From Lasioglossum baleicum (Eukaryota > Arthropoda > Insecta > Hymenoptera > Halictidae): a stretch of DNA of 64,000 nucleotides. A program made the position numbers and the translations under genes. Under the pieces are notes generated by a model that saw nothing but the letters and a program-made list of their open reading frames with translations, searched no databases and had not been told where the DNA came from. The stretch's first letter is position 1, and every line of letters begins with the position of its first letter. The stretch spans positions 1 through 64,000 of the forward strand of contig NW_027469736.1 of NCBI RefSeq assembly GCF_051020765.1, read 5' to 3'. Positions 48,301 through 63,300 of the stretch are shown one piece after another.

Positions 48301-51300
48301 TTTTTAAACTGGTTTTGCTCGAATATCTTCTAAACTACTCATCCCACAGGATTTGTTCAGGACAATTCCTTTAGATTTTTTCATTGCGCATCTTTTTTGT
48401 CATATTACTTTTTTTCGTACAACCCACGGTTTCCGAGAAAATTGAGAAAACATGGTTTTTAAACTGGTTTTGCTCGAATATCTTCTAAACTACTCATCCC
48501 ACAGGATTTGTTCAGGACAATTCCTTTAGATTTTTTCATTGCGCATCTTTTTTGTCATATTACTTTTTTTCGTACAACCCACGGTTTCCGAGAAAATTGA
48601 GAAAACATGGTTTTTAAACTGGTTTTGCTCGAATATCTTCTAAACTACTCATCCCACAGGATTTGTTCTGGACAATTCCTTTAGATTTTTTCATTGCGCA
48701 TCTTTTTTGTCATATTACTTTTTTTCGTACAACCCACGGTTTCCGAGAAAATTGAGAAAACATGGTTTTTAAACTGGTTTTGCTCGAATATCTTCTAAAC
48801 TACTCATCCCACAGGATTTGTTCAGGACAATTCCTTTAGATTTTTTCATTGCGCATCTTTTTTGTCATATTACTTTTTTTCGTACAACCCACGGTTTCCG
48901 AGAAAATTGAGAAAACATGGTTTTTAAACTGGTTTTGCTCGAATATCATCTAAACTACTCATCCCACAGGATTTGTTCTTGACAATTCCTTTAGATTTTT
49001 TCATTGCGCATCTTTTTTGTCATATTACTTTTTTTCGTACAACCCACGGTTTCCGAGAAAATTGAGAAAACATGGTTTTTAAACTGGTTTTGCTCGAATA
49101 TCTTCTAAACTACTCATCCCACAGGATTTGTTCAGGACAATTCCTTTAGATTTTTTCATTGCGCATCTTTTTTGTCATATTACTTTTTTTCGTACAACCC
49201 ACGGTTTCCGAGAAAATTGAGAAAACATGGTTTTTAAACTGGTTTTGCTCGAATATCTTCTAAACTACTCATCCCACAGGATTTGTTCTGGACAATTCCT
49301 TTAGATTTTTTCATTGCGCATCTTTTTTGTCATATTACTTTTTTTCGTACAACCCACGGTTTCCGAGAAAATTGAGAAAACATGGTTTTTAAACTGGTTT
49401 TGCTCGAATATCTTCTAAACTACTCATCCCACAGGATTTGTTCTGGACAATTCCTTTAGATTTTTTCATTGCGCATCTTTTTTGTCATATTACTTTTTTT
49501 CGTACAACCCACGGTTTCCGAGAAAATTGAGAAAACATGGTTTTTAAACTGGTTTTGCTCGAATATCTTCTAAACTACTCATCCCACAGGATTTGTTCTG
49601 GACAATTCCTTTAGATTTTTTCATTGCGCATCTTTTTTGTCATATTACTTTTTTTCGTACAACCCACGGTTTCCGAGAAAATTGAGAAAACATGGTTTTT
49701 AAACTGGTTTTGCTCGAATATCTTCTAAACTACTCATCCCACAGGATTTGTTCTGGACAATTCCTTTAGATTTTTTCATTGCGCATCTTTTTTGTCATAT
49801 TACTTTTTTTCGTACAACCCACGGTTTCCGAGAAAATTGAGAAAACATGGTTTTTAAACTGGTTTTGCTCGAATATCTTCTAAACTACTCATCCCACAGG
49901 ATTTGTTCTGGACAATTCCTTTAGATTTTTTCATTGCGCATCTTTTTTGTCATATTACTTTTTTTCGTACAACCCACGGTTTCCGAGAAAATTGAGAAAA
50001 CATGGTTTTTAAACTGGTTTTGCTCGAATATCTTCTAAACTACTCATCCCACAGGATTTGTTCTGGACAATTCCTTTAGATTTTTTCATTGCGCATCTTT
50101 TTTGTCATATTACTTTTTTTCGTACAACCCACGGTTTCCGAGAAAATTGAGAAAACATGGTTTTTAAACTGGTTTTGCTCGAATATCTTCTAAACTACTC
50201 ATCCCACAGGATTTGTTCTGGACAATTCCTTTAGATTTTTTCATTGCGCATCTTTTTTGTCATATTACTTTTTTTCGTACAACCCACGGTTTCCGAGAAA
50301 ATTGAGAAAACATGGTTTTTAAACTGGTTTTGCTCGAATATCTTCTAAACTACTCATCCCACAGGATTTGTTCTGGACAATTCCTTTAGATTTTTTCATT
50401 GCGCATCTTTTTTGTCATATTACTTTTTTTCGTACAACCCACGGTTTCCGAGAAAATTGAGAAAACATGGTTTTTAAACTGGTTTTGCTCGAATATCTTC
50501 TAAACTACTCATCCCACAGGATTTGTTCTGGACAATTCCTTTAGATTTTTTCATTGCGCATCTTTTTTGTCATATTACTTTTTTTCGTACAACCCACGGT
50601 TTCCGAGAAAATTGAGAAAACATGGTTTTTAAACTGGTTTTGCTCGAATATCTTCTAAACTACTCATCCCACAGGATTTGTTCTGGACAATTCCTTTAGA
50701 TTTTTTCATTGCGCATCTTTTTTGTCATATTACTTTTTTTCGTACAACCCACGGTTTCCGAGAAAATTGAGAAAACATGGTTTTTAAACTGGTTTTGCTC
50801 GAATATCTTCTAAACTACTCATCCCACAGGATTTGTTCTGGACAATTCCTTTAGATTTTTTCATTGCGCATCTTTTTTGTCATATTACTTTTTTTCGTAC
50901 AACCCACGGTTTCCGAGAAAATTGAGAAAACATGGTTTTTAAACTGGTTTTGCTCGAATATCTTCTAAACTACTCATCCCACAGGATTTGTTCTGGACAA
51001 TTCCTTTAGATTTTTTCATTGCGCATCTTTTTTGTCATATTACTTTTTTTCGTACAACCCACGGTTTCCGAGAAAATTGAGAAAACATGGTTTTTAAACT
51101 GGTTTTGCTCGAATATCTTCTAAACTACTCATCCCACAGGATTTGTTCTGGACAATTCCTTTAGATTTTTTCATTGCGCATCTTTTTTGTCATATTACTT
51201 TTTTTCGTACAACCCACGGTTTCCGAGAAAATTGAGAAAACATGGTTTTTAAACTGGTTTTGCTCGAATATCTTCTAAACTACTCATCCCACAGGATTTG

Positions 51301-54300
51301 TTCTGGACAATTCCTTTAGATTTTTTCATTGCGCATCTTTTTTGTCATATTACTTTTTTTCGTACAACCCACGGTTTCCGAGAAAATTGAGAAAACATGG
51401 TTTTTAAACTGGTTTTGCTCGAATATCTTCTAAACTACTCATCCCACAGGATTTGTTCTGGACAATTCCTTTAGATTTTTTCATTGCGCATCTTTTTTGT
51501 CATATTACTTTTTTTCGTACAACCCACGGTTTCCGAGAAAATTGAGAAAACATGGTTTTTAAACTGGTTTTGCTCGAATATCTTCTAAACTACTCATCCC
51601 ACAGGATTTGTTCTGGACAATTCCTTTAGATTTTTTCATTGCGCATCTTTTTTGTCATATTACTTTTTTTCGTACAACCCACGGTTTCCGAGAAAATTGA
51701 GAAAACATGGTTTTTAAACTGGTTTTGCTCGAATATCTTCTAAACTACTCATCCCACAGGATTTGTTCTGGACAATTCCTTTAGATTTTTTCATTGCGCA
51801 TCTTTTTTGTCATATTACTTTTTTTCGTACAACCCACGGTTTCCGAGAAAATTGAGAAAACATGGTTTTTAAACTGGTTTTGCTCGAATATCTTCTAAAC
51901 TACTCATCCCACAGGATTTGTTCTGGACAATTCCTTTAGATTTTTTCATTGCGCATCTTTTTTGTCATATTACTTTTTTTCGTACAACCCACGGTTTCCG
52001 AGAAAATTGAGAAAACATGGTTTTTAAACTGGTTTTGCTCGAATATCTTCTAAACTACTCATCCCACAGGATTTGTTCTGGACAATTCCTTTAGATTTTT
52101 TCATTGCGCATCTTTTTTGTCATATTACTTTTTTTCGTACAACCCACGGTTTCCGAGAAAATTGAGAAAACATGGTTTTTAAACTGGTTTTGCTCGAATA
52201 TCTTCTAAACTACTCATCCCACAGGATTTGTTCTGGACAATTCCTTTAGATTTTTTCATTGCGCATCTTTTTTGTCATATTACTTTTTTTCGTACAACCC
52301 ACGGTTTCCGAGAAAATTGAGAAAACATGGTTTTTAAACTGGTTTTGCTCGAATATCTTCTAAACTACTCATCCCACAGGATTTGTTCTGGACAATTCCT
52401 TTAGATTTTTTCATTGCGCATCTTTTTTGTCATATTACTTTTTTTCGTACAACCCACGGTTTCCGAGAAAATTGAGAAAACATGGTTTTTAAACTGGTTT
52501 TGCTCGAATATCTTCTAAACTACTCATCCCACAGGATTTGTTCTGGACAATTCCTTTAGATTTTTTCATTGCGCATCTTTTTTGTCATATTACTTTTTTT
52601 CGTACAACCCACGGTTTCCGAGAAAATTGAGAAAACATGGTTTTTAAACTGGTTTTGCTCGAATATCTTCTAAACTACTCATCCCACAGGATTTGTTCTG
52701 GACAATTCCTTTAGATTTTTTCATTGCGCATCTTTTTTGTCATATTACTTTTTTTCGTACAACCCACGGTTTCCGAGAAAATTGAGAAAACATGGTTTTT
52801 AAACTGGTTTTGCTCGAATATCTTCTAAACTACTCATCCCACAGGATTTGTTCTGGACAATTCCTTTAGATTTTTTCATTGCGCATCTTTTTTGTCATAT
52901 TACTTTTTTTCGTACAACCCACGGTTTCCGAGAAAATTGAGAAAACATGGTTTTTAAACTGGTTTTGCTCGAATATCTTCTAAACTACTCATCCCACAGG
53001 ATTTGTTCTGGACAATTCCTTTAGATTTTTTCATTGCGCATCTTTTTTGTCATATTACTTTTTTTCGTACAACCCACGGTTTCCGAGAAAATTGAGAAAA
53101 CATGGTTTTTAAACTGGTTTTGCTCGAATATCTTCTAAACTACTCATCCCACAGGATTTGTTCTGGACAATTCCTTTAGATTTTTTCATTGCGCATCTTT
53201 TTTGTCATATTACTTTTTTTCGTACAACCCACGGTTTCCGAGAAAATTGAGAAAACATGGTTTTTAAACTGGTTTTGCTCGAATATCTTCTAAACTACTC
53301 ATCCCACAGGATTTGTTCTGGACAATTCCTTTAGATTTTTTCATTGCGCATCTTTTTTGTCATATTACTTTTTTTCGTACAACCCACGGTTTCCGAGAAA
53401 ATTGAGAAAACATGGTTTTTAAACTGGTTTTGCTCGAATATCTTCTAAACTACTCATCCCACAGGATTTGTTCTGGACAATTCCTTTAGATTTTTTCATT
53501 GCGCATCTTTTTTGTCATATTACTTTTTTTCGTACAACCCACGGTTTCCGAGAAAATTGAGAAAACATGGTTTTTAAACTGGTTTTGCTCGAATATCTTC
53601 TAAACTACTCATCCCACAGGATTTGTTCTGGACAATTCCTTTAGATTTTTTCATTGCGCATCTTTTTTGTCATATTACTTTTTTTCGTACAACCCACGGT
53701 TTCCGAGAAAATTGAGAAAACATGGTTTTTAAACTGGTTTTGCTCGAATATCTTCTAAACTACTCATCCCACAGGATTTGTTCTGGACAATTCCTTTAGA
53801 TTTTTTCATTGCGCATCTTTTTTGTCATATTACTTTTTTTCGTACAACCCACGGTTTCCGAGAAAATTGAGAAAACATGGTTTTTAAACTGGTTTTGCTC
53901 GAATATCTTCTAAACTACTCATCCCACAGGATTTGTTCTGGACAATTCCTTTAGATTTTTTCATTGCGCATCTTTTTTGTCATATTACTTTTTTTCGTAC
54001 AACCCACGGTTTCCGAGAAAATTGAGAAAACATGGTTTTTAAACTGGTTTTGCTCGAATATCTTCTAAACTACTCATCCCACAGGATTTGTTCTGGACAA
54101 TTCCTTTAGATTTTTTCATTGCGCATCTTTTTTGTCATATTACTTTTTTTCGTACAACCCACGGTTTCCGAGAAAATTGAGAAAACATGGTTTTTAAACT
54201 GGTTTTGCTCGAATATCTTCTAAACTACTCATCCCACAGGATTTGTTCTGGACAATTCCTTTAGATTTTTTCATTGCGCATCTTTTTTGTCATATTACTT

Positions 54301-57300
54301 TTTTTCGTACAACCCACGGTTTCCGAGAAAATTGAGAAAACATGGTTTTTAAACTGGTTTTGCTCGAATATCTTCTAAACTACTCATCCCACAGGATTTG
54401 TTCTGGACAATTCCTTTAGATTTTTTCATTGCGCATCTTTTTTGTCATATTACTTTTTTTCGTACAACCCACGGTTTCCGAGAAAATTGAGAAAACATGG
54501 TTTTTAAACTGGTTTTGCTCGAATATCTTCTAAACTACTCATCCCACAGGATTTGTTCTGGACAATTCCTTTAGATTTTTTCATTGCGCATCTTTTTTGT
54601 CATATTACTTTTTTTCGTACAACCCACGGTTTCCGAGAAAATTGAGAAAACATGGTTTTTAAACTGGTTTTGCTCGAATATCTTCTAAACTACTCATCCC
54701 ACAGGATTTGTTCAGGACAATTCCTTTAGATTTTTTCATTGCGCATCTTTTTTGTCATATTACTTTTTTTCGTACAACCCACGGTTTCCGAGAAAATTGA
54801 GAAAACATGGTTTTTAAACTGGTTTTGCTCGAATATCTTCTAAACTACTCATCCCACAGGATTTGTTCAGGACAATTCCTTTAGATTTTTTCATTGCGCA
54901 TCTTTTTTGTCATATTACTTTTTTTCGTACAACCCACGGTTTCCGAGAAAATTGAGAAAACATGGTTTTTAAACTGGTTTTGCTCGAATATCTTCTAAAC
55001 TACTCATCCCACAGGATTTGTTCTGGACAATTCCTTTAGATTTTTTCATTGCGCATCTTTTTTGTCATATTACTTTTTTTCGTACAACCCACGGTTTCCG
55101 AGAAAATTGAGAAAACATGGTTTTTAAACTGGTTTTGCTCGAATATCTTCTAAACTACTCATCCCACAGGATTTGTTCTGGACAATTCCTTTAGATTTTT
55201 TCATTGCGCATCTTTTTTGTCATATTACTTTTTTTCGTACAACCCACGGTTTCCGAGAAAATTGAGAAAACATGGTTTTTAAACTGGTTTTGCTCGAATA
55301 TCTTCTAAACTACTCATCCCACAGGATTTGTTCAGGACAATTCCTTTAGATTTTTTCATTGCGCATCTTTTTTGTCATATTACTTTTTTTCGTACAACCC
55401 ACGGTTTCCGAGAAAATTGAGAAAACATGGTTTTTAAACTGGTTTTGCTCGAATATCTTCTAAACTACTCATCCCACAGGATTTGTTCTTGACAATTCCT
55501 TTAGATTTTCTCATTGCGCATCTTTTTTGTCATATTACTTTTTTTCGTACAACCCACGGTTTCCGAGAAAATTGAGAAAACATGGTTTTTAAACTGGTTT
55601 TGCTCGAATATCTTCTAAACTACTCATCCCACAGGATTTGTTCAGGACAATTCCTTTAGATTTTTTCATTGCGCATCTTTTTTGTCATATTACTTTTTTT
55701 CGTACAACCCACGGTTTCCGAGAAAATTGAGAAAACATGGTTTTTAAACTGGTTTTGCTCGAATATCTTCTAAACTACTCATCCCACAGGATTTGTTCTT
55801 GACAATTCCTTTAGATTTTTTCATTGCGCATCTTTTTTGTCATATTACTTTTTTTCGTACAACCCACGGTTTCCGAGAAAATTGAGAAAACATGGTTTTT
55901 AAACTGGTTTTGCTCGAATATCTTCTAAACTACTCATCCCACAGGATTTGTTCTTGACAATTCCTTTAGATTTTTTCATTGCGCATCTTTTTTGTCATAT
56001 TACTTTTTTTCGTACAACCCACGGTTTCCGAGAAAATTGAGAAAACATGGTTTTTAAACTGGTTTTGCTCGAATATCTTCTAAACTACTCATCCCACAGG
56101 ATTTGTTCTTGACAATTCCTTTAGATTTTTTCATTGCGCATCTTTTTTGTCATATTACTTTTTTTCGTACAACCCACGGTTTCCGAGAAAATTGAGAAAA
56201 CATGGTTTTTAAACTGGTTTTGCTCGAATATCTTCTAAACTACTCATCCCACAGGATTTGTTCTTGACAATTCCTTTAGATTTTTTCATTGCGCATCTTT
56301 TTTGTCATATTACTTTTTTTCGTACAACCCACGGTTTCCGAGAAAATTGAGAAAACATGGTTTTTAAACTGGTTTTGCTCGAATATCTTCTAAACTACTC
56401 ATCCCACAGGATTTGTTCTGGACAATTCCTTTAGATTTTTTCATTGCGCATCTTTTTTGTCATATTACTTTTTTTCGTACAACCCACGGTTTCCGAGAAA
56501 ATTGAGAAAACATGGTTTTTAAACTGGTTTTGCTCGAATATCTTCTAAACTACTCATCCCACAGGATTTGTTCTGGACAATTCCTTTAGATTTTTTCATT
56601 GCGCATCTTTTTTGTCATATTACTTTTTTTCGTACAACCCACGGTTTCCGAGAAAATTGAGAAAACATGGTTTTTAAACTGGTTTTGCTCGAATATCTTC
56701 TAAACTACTCATCCCACAGGATTTGTTCAGGACAATTCCTTTAGATTTTTTCATTGCGCATCTTTTTTGTCATATTACTTTTTTTCGTACAACCCACGGT
56801 TTCCGAGAAAATTGAGAAAACATGGTTTTTAAACTGGTTTTGCTCGAATATCTTCTAAACTACTCATCCCACAGGATTTGTTCTGGACAATTCCTTTAGA
56901 TTTTTTCATTGCGCACCTTTTTTGTCATATTACTTTTTTTCGTACAACCCACGGTTTCCGAGAAAATTGAGAAAACATGGTTTTTAAACTGGTTTTGCTC
57001 GAATATCTTCTAAACTACTCATCCCACAGGATTTGTTCTGGACAATTCCTTTAGATTTTTTCATTGCGCATCTTTTTTGTCATATTACTTTTTTTCGTAC
57101 AACCCACGGTTTCCGAGAAAATTGAGAAAACATGGTTTTTAAACTGGTTTTGCTCGAATATCTTCTAAACTACTCATCCCACAGGATTTGTTCTTGACAA
57201 TTCCTTTAGATTTTTTCATTGCGCATCTTTTTTGTCATATTACTTTTTTTCGTACAACCCACGGTTTCCGAGAAAATTGAGAAAACATGGTTTTTAAACT

Positions 57301-60300
57301 GGTTTTGCTCGAATATCTTCTAAACTACTCATCCCACAGGATTTGTTCTGGACAATTCCTTTAGATTTGTTCATTGCGCATCTTTTTTGTCATATTACTT
57401 TTTTTCGTACAACCCACGGTTTCCGAGAAAATTGAGAAAACATGGTTTTTAAACTGGTTTTGCTCGAATATCTTCTAACCTACTCATCCCACAGGATTTG
57501 TTCTGGACAATTCCTTTAGATTTTTTCATTGCGCATCTTTTTTGTCATATTACTTTTTTTCGTACAACCCACGGTTTCCGAGAAAATTGAGAAAACATGG
57601 TTTTTAAACTGGTTTTGCTCGAATATCTTCTAAACTACTCATCCCACAGGATTTGTTCTGGACAATTCCTTTAGATTTTTTCATTGCGCATCTTTTTTGT
57701 CATATTACTTTTTTTCGTACAACCCACGGTTTCCGAGAAAATTGAGAAAACATGGTTTTTAAACTGGTTTTGCTCGAATATCTTCTAAACTACTCATCCC
57801 ACAGGATTTGTTCTGGACAATTCCTTTAGATTTTTTCATTGCGCATCTTTTTTGTCATATTACTTTTTTTCGTACAACCCACGGTTTCCGAGAAAATTGA
57901 GAAAACATGGTTTTTAAACTGGTTTTGCTCGAATATCTTCTAAACTACTCATCCTACAGGATTTGTTCAGGACAATTCCTTTAGATTTTTTCATTGCGCA
58001 TCTTTTTTGTCATATTACTTTTTTTCGTACAACCCACGGTTTCCGAGAAAATTGAGAAAACATGGTTTTTAAACTGGTTTTGCTCGAATATCTTCTAAAC
58101 TACTCATCCCACAGGATTTGTTTTTGACAATTCCTTTAGATTTTTTCATTGCGCATCTTTTTTGTCATATTACTTTTTTTCGTACAACCCACGGTTTCCG
58201 AGAAAATTGAGAAAACATGGTTTTTAAACTAGTTTTGCTCGAATATCTTCTAAACTACTCATCCCACAGGATTTGTTCAAGACAATTCCTTTAGATTTTT
58301 TCATTGCGCATCTTTTTTGTCATATTACTTTTTTTCGTACAACCCACGGTTTCCGAGAAAATTGAGAAAACATGGTTTTTAAACTGGTTTTGCTCGAATA
58401 TCTTCTAAACTACTCATCCCACAGGATTTGTTCAGGACAATTCCTTTAGATTTTTTCATTGCGCATCTTTTTTGTCATATTACTTTTTTTCGTACAACCC
58501 ACGGTTTCCGAGAAAATTGAGAAAACATGGTTTTTAAACTGGTTTTGCTCGAATATCTTCTAAACTACTCATCCCACAGGATTTGTTCAGGACAATTCCT
58601 TTAGATTTTTTCATTGCGCATCTTTTTTGTCATATTACTTTTTTTCGTACAACCCACGGTTTCCGAGAAAATTGAGAAAACATGGTTTTTAAACTGGTTT
58701 TGCTCGAATATCTTCTAAACTACTCATCCCACAGGATTTGTTCTGGACAATTCCTTTAGATTTTTTCATTGCGCATCTTTTTTGTCATATTACTTTTTTT
58801 CGTACAACCCACGGTTTCCGAGAAAATTGAGAAAACATGGTTTTTAAACTGGTTTTGCTCGAATATCTTCTAAACTACTCATCCCACAGGATTTGTTCTG
58901 GACAATTCCTTTAGATTTTTTCATTGCGCATCTTTTTTGTCATATTACTTTTTTTCGTACAACCCACGGTTTCCGAGAAAATTGAGAAAACATGGTTTTT
59001 AAACTGGTTTTGCTCGAATATCTTCTAAACTACTCATCCCACAGGATTTGTTCAGGACAATTCCTTTAGATTTTTTCATTGCGCATCTTTTTTGTCATAT
59101 TACTTTTTTTCGTACAACCCACGGTTTCCGAGAAAATTGAGAAAACATGGTTTTTAAACTGGTTTTGCTCGAATATCTTCTAAACTACTCATCCCACAGG
59201 ATTTGTTCTTGACAATTCCTTTAGATTTTCTCATTGCGCATCTTTTTTGTCATATTACTTTTTTTCGTACAACCCACGGTTTCCGAGAAAATTGAGAAAA
59301 CATGGTTTTTAAACTGGTTTTGCTCGAATATCTTCTAAACTACTCATCCCACAGGATTTGTTCAGGACAATTCCTTTAGATTTTTTCATTGCGCATCTTT
59401 TTTGTCATATTACTTTTTTTCGTACAACCCACGGTTTCCGAGAAAATTGAGAAAACATGGTTTTTAAACTGGTTTTGCTCGAATATCTTCTAAACTACTC
59501 ATCCCACAGGATTTGTTCTTGACAATTCCTTTAGATTTTTTCATTGCGCATCTTTTTTGTCATATTACTTTTTTTCGTACAACCCACGGTTTCCGAGAAA
59601 ATTGAGAAAACATGGTTTTTAAACTGGTTTTGCTCGAATATCTTCTAAACTACTCATCCCACAGGATTTGTTCTTGACAATTCCTTTAGATTTTTTCATT
59701 GCGCATCTTTTTTGTCATATTACTTTTTTTCGTACAACCCACGGTTTCCGAGAAAATTGAGAAAACATGGTTTTTAAACTGGTTTTGCTCGAATATCTTC
59801 TAAACTACTCATCCCACAGGATTTGTTCAGGACAATTCCTTTAGATTTTTTCATTGCGCATCTTTTTTGTCATATTACTTTTTTTCGTACAACCCACGGT
59901 TTCCGAGAAAATTGAGAAAACATGGTTTTTAAACTGGTTTTGCTCGAATATCTTCTAAACTACTCATCCCACAGGATTTGTTCTGGACAATTCCTTTAGA
60001 TTTTTTCATTGCGCACCTTTTTTGTCATATTACTTTTTTTCGTACAACCCACGGTTTCCGAGAAAATTGAGAAAACATGGTTTTTAAACTGGTTTTGCTC
60101 GAATATCTTCTAAACTACTCATCCCACAGGATTTGTTCTGGACAATTCCTTTAGATTTTTTCATTGCGCATCTTTTTTGTCATATTACTTTTTTTCGTAC
60201 AACCCACGGTTTCCGAGAAAATTGAGAAAACATGGTTTTTAAACTGGTTTTGCTCGAATATCTTCTAAACTACTCATCCCACAGGATTTGTTCTTGACAA

Positions 60301-63300
60301 TTCCTTTAGATTTTTTCATTGCGCATCTTTTTTGTCATATTACTTTTTTTCGTACAACCCACGGTTTCCGAGAAAATTGAGAAAACATGGTTTTTAAACT
60401 GGTTTTGCTCGAATATCTTCTAAACTACTCATCCCACAGGATTTGTTCTTGACAATTCCTTTAGATTTTTTCATTGCGCATCTTTTTTGTCATATTACTT
60501 TTTTTCGTACAACCCACGGTTTCCGAGAAAATTGAGAAAACATGGTTTTTAAACTGGTTTTGCTCGAATATCTTCTAAACTACTCATCCCACAGGATTTG
60601 TTCTGGACAATTCCTTTAGATTTTTTCATTGCGCATCTTTTTTGTCATATTACTTTTTTTCGTACAACCCACGGTTTCCGAGAAAATTGAGAAAACATGG
60701 TTTTTAAACTGGTTTTGCTCGAATATCTTCTAAACTACTCATCCCACAGGATTTGTTCTGGACAATTCCTTTAGATTTTTTCATTGCGCATCTTTTTTGT
60801 CATATTACTTTTTTTCGTACAACCCACGGTTTCCGAGAAAATTGAGAAAACATGGTTTTTAAACTGGTTTTGCTCGAATATCTTCTAAACTACTCATCCC
60901 ACAGGATTTGTTCTTGACAATTCCTTTAGATTTTTTCATTGCGCATCTTTTTTGTCATATTACTTTTTTTCGTACAACCCACGGTTTCCGAGAAAATTGA
61001 GAAAACATGGTTTTTAAACTGGTTTTGCTCGAATATCTTCTAAACTACTCATCCCACAGGATTTGTTCAGGACAATTCCTTTAGATTTTTTCATTGCGCA
61101 TCTTTTTTGTCATATTACTTTTTTTCGTACAACCCACGGTTTCCGAGAAAATTGAGAAAACATGGTTTTTAAACTGGTTTTGCTCGAATATCTTCTAAAC
61201 TACTCATCCCACAGGATTTGTTCTTGACAATTCCTTTAGATTTTTTCATTGCGCATCTTTTTTGTCATATTACTTTTTTTCGTACAACCCACGGTTTCCG
61301 AGAAAATTGAGAAAACATGGTTTTTAAACTGGTTTTGCTCGAATATCTTCTAAACTACTCATCCCACAGGATTTGTTCTTGACAATTCCTTTAGATTTTT
61401 TCATTGCGCATCTTTTTTGTCATATTACTTTTTTTCGTACAACCCACGGTTTCCGAGAAAATTGAGAAAACATGGTTTTTAAACTGGTTTTGCTCGAATA
61501 TCTTCTAAACTACTCATCCCACAGGATTTGTTCTGGACAATTCCTTTAGATTTTTTCATTGCGCATCTTTTTTGTCATATTACTTTTTTTCGTACAACCC
61601 ACGGTTTCCGAGAAAATTGAGAAAACATGGTTTTTAAACTGGTTTTGCTCGAATATCTTCTAAACTACTCATCCCACAGGATTTGTTCTGGACAATTCCT
61701 TTAGATTTTTTCATTGCGCATCTTTTTTGTCATATTACTTTTTTTCGTACAACCCACGGTTTCCGAGAAAATTGAGAAAACATGGTTTTTAAACTGGTTT
61801 TGCTCGAATATCTTCTAAACTACTCATCCCACAGGATTTGTTCTGGACAATTCCTTTAGATTTTTTCATTGCGCATCTTTTTTGTCATATTACTTTTTTT
61901 CGTACAACCCACGGTTTCCGAGAAAATTGAGAAAACATGGTTTTTAAACTGGTTTTGCTCGAATATCTTCTAAACTACTCATCCCACAGGATTTGTTCTG
62001 GACAATTCCTTTAGATTTTTTCATTGCGCATCTTTTTTGTCATATTACTTTTTTTCGTACAACCCACGGTTTCCGAGAAAATTGAGAAAACATGGTTTTT
62101 AAACTGGTTTTGCTCGAATATCTTCTAAACTACTCATCCCACAGGATTTGTTCTGGACAATTCCTTTAGATTTTTTCATTGCGCATCTTTTTTGTCATAT
62201 TACTTTTTTTCGTACAACCCACGGTTTCCGAGAAAATTGAGAAAACATGGTTTTTAAACTGGTTTTGCTCGAATATCTTCTAAACTACTCATCCCACAGG
62301 ATTTGTTCTGGACAATTCCTTTAGATTTTTTCATTGCGCATCTTTTTTGTCATATTACTTTTTTTCGTACAACCCACGGTTTCCGAGAAAATTGAGAAAA
62401 CATGGTTTTTAAACTGGTTTTGCTCGAATATCTTCTAAACTACTCATCCCACAGGATTTGTTCTGGACAATTCCTTTAGATTTTTTCATTGCGCATCTTT
62501 TTTGTCATATTACTTTTTTTCGTACAACCCACGGTTTCCGAGAAAATTGAGAAAACATGGTTTTTAAACTGGTTTTGCTCGAATATCTTCTAAACTACTC
62601 ATCCCACAGGATTTGTTCTGGACAATTCCTTTAGATTTTTTCATTGCGCATCTTTTTTGTCATATTACTTTTTTTCGTACAACCCACCGTTTCCGAGAAA
62701 ATTGAGAAAACATGGTTTTTAAACTGGTTTTGCTCGAATATCTTCTAAACTACTCATCCCACAGGATTTGTTCTTGACAATTCCTTTAGATTTTTTCATT
62801 GCGCATCTTTTTTGTCATATTACTTTTTTTCGTACAACCCACGGTTTCCGAGAAAATTGAGAAAACATGGTTTTTAAACTGGTTTTGCTCGAATATCTTC
62901 TAAACTACTCATCCCACAGGATTTGTTCAGGACAATTCCTTTAGATTTTTTCATTGCGCATCTTTTTTGTCATATTACTTTTTTTCGTACAACCCACGGT
63001 TTCCGAGAAAATTGAGAAAACATGGTTTTTAAACTGGTTTTGCTCGAATATCTTCTAAACTACTCATCCCACAGGATTTGTTCTTGACAATTCCTTTAGA
63101 TTTTTTCATTGCGCATCTTTTTTGTCATATTACTTTTTTTCGTACAACCCACGGTTTCCGAGAAAATTGAGAAAACATGGTTTTTAAACTGGTTTTGCTC
63201 GAATATCTTCTAAACTACTCATCCCACAGGATTTGTTCTGGACAATTCCTTTAGATTTTTTCATTGCGCATCTTTTTTGTCATATTACTTTTTTTCGTAC

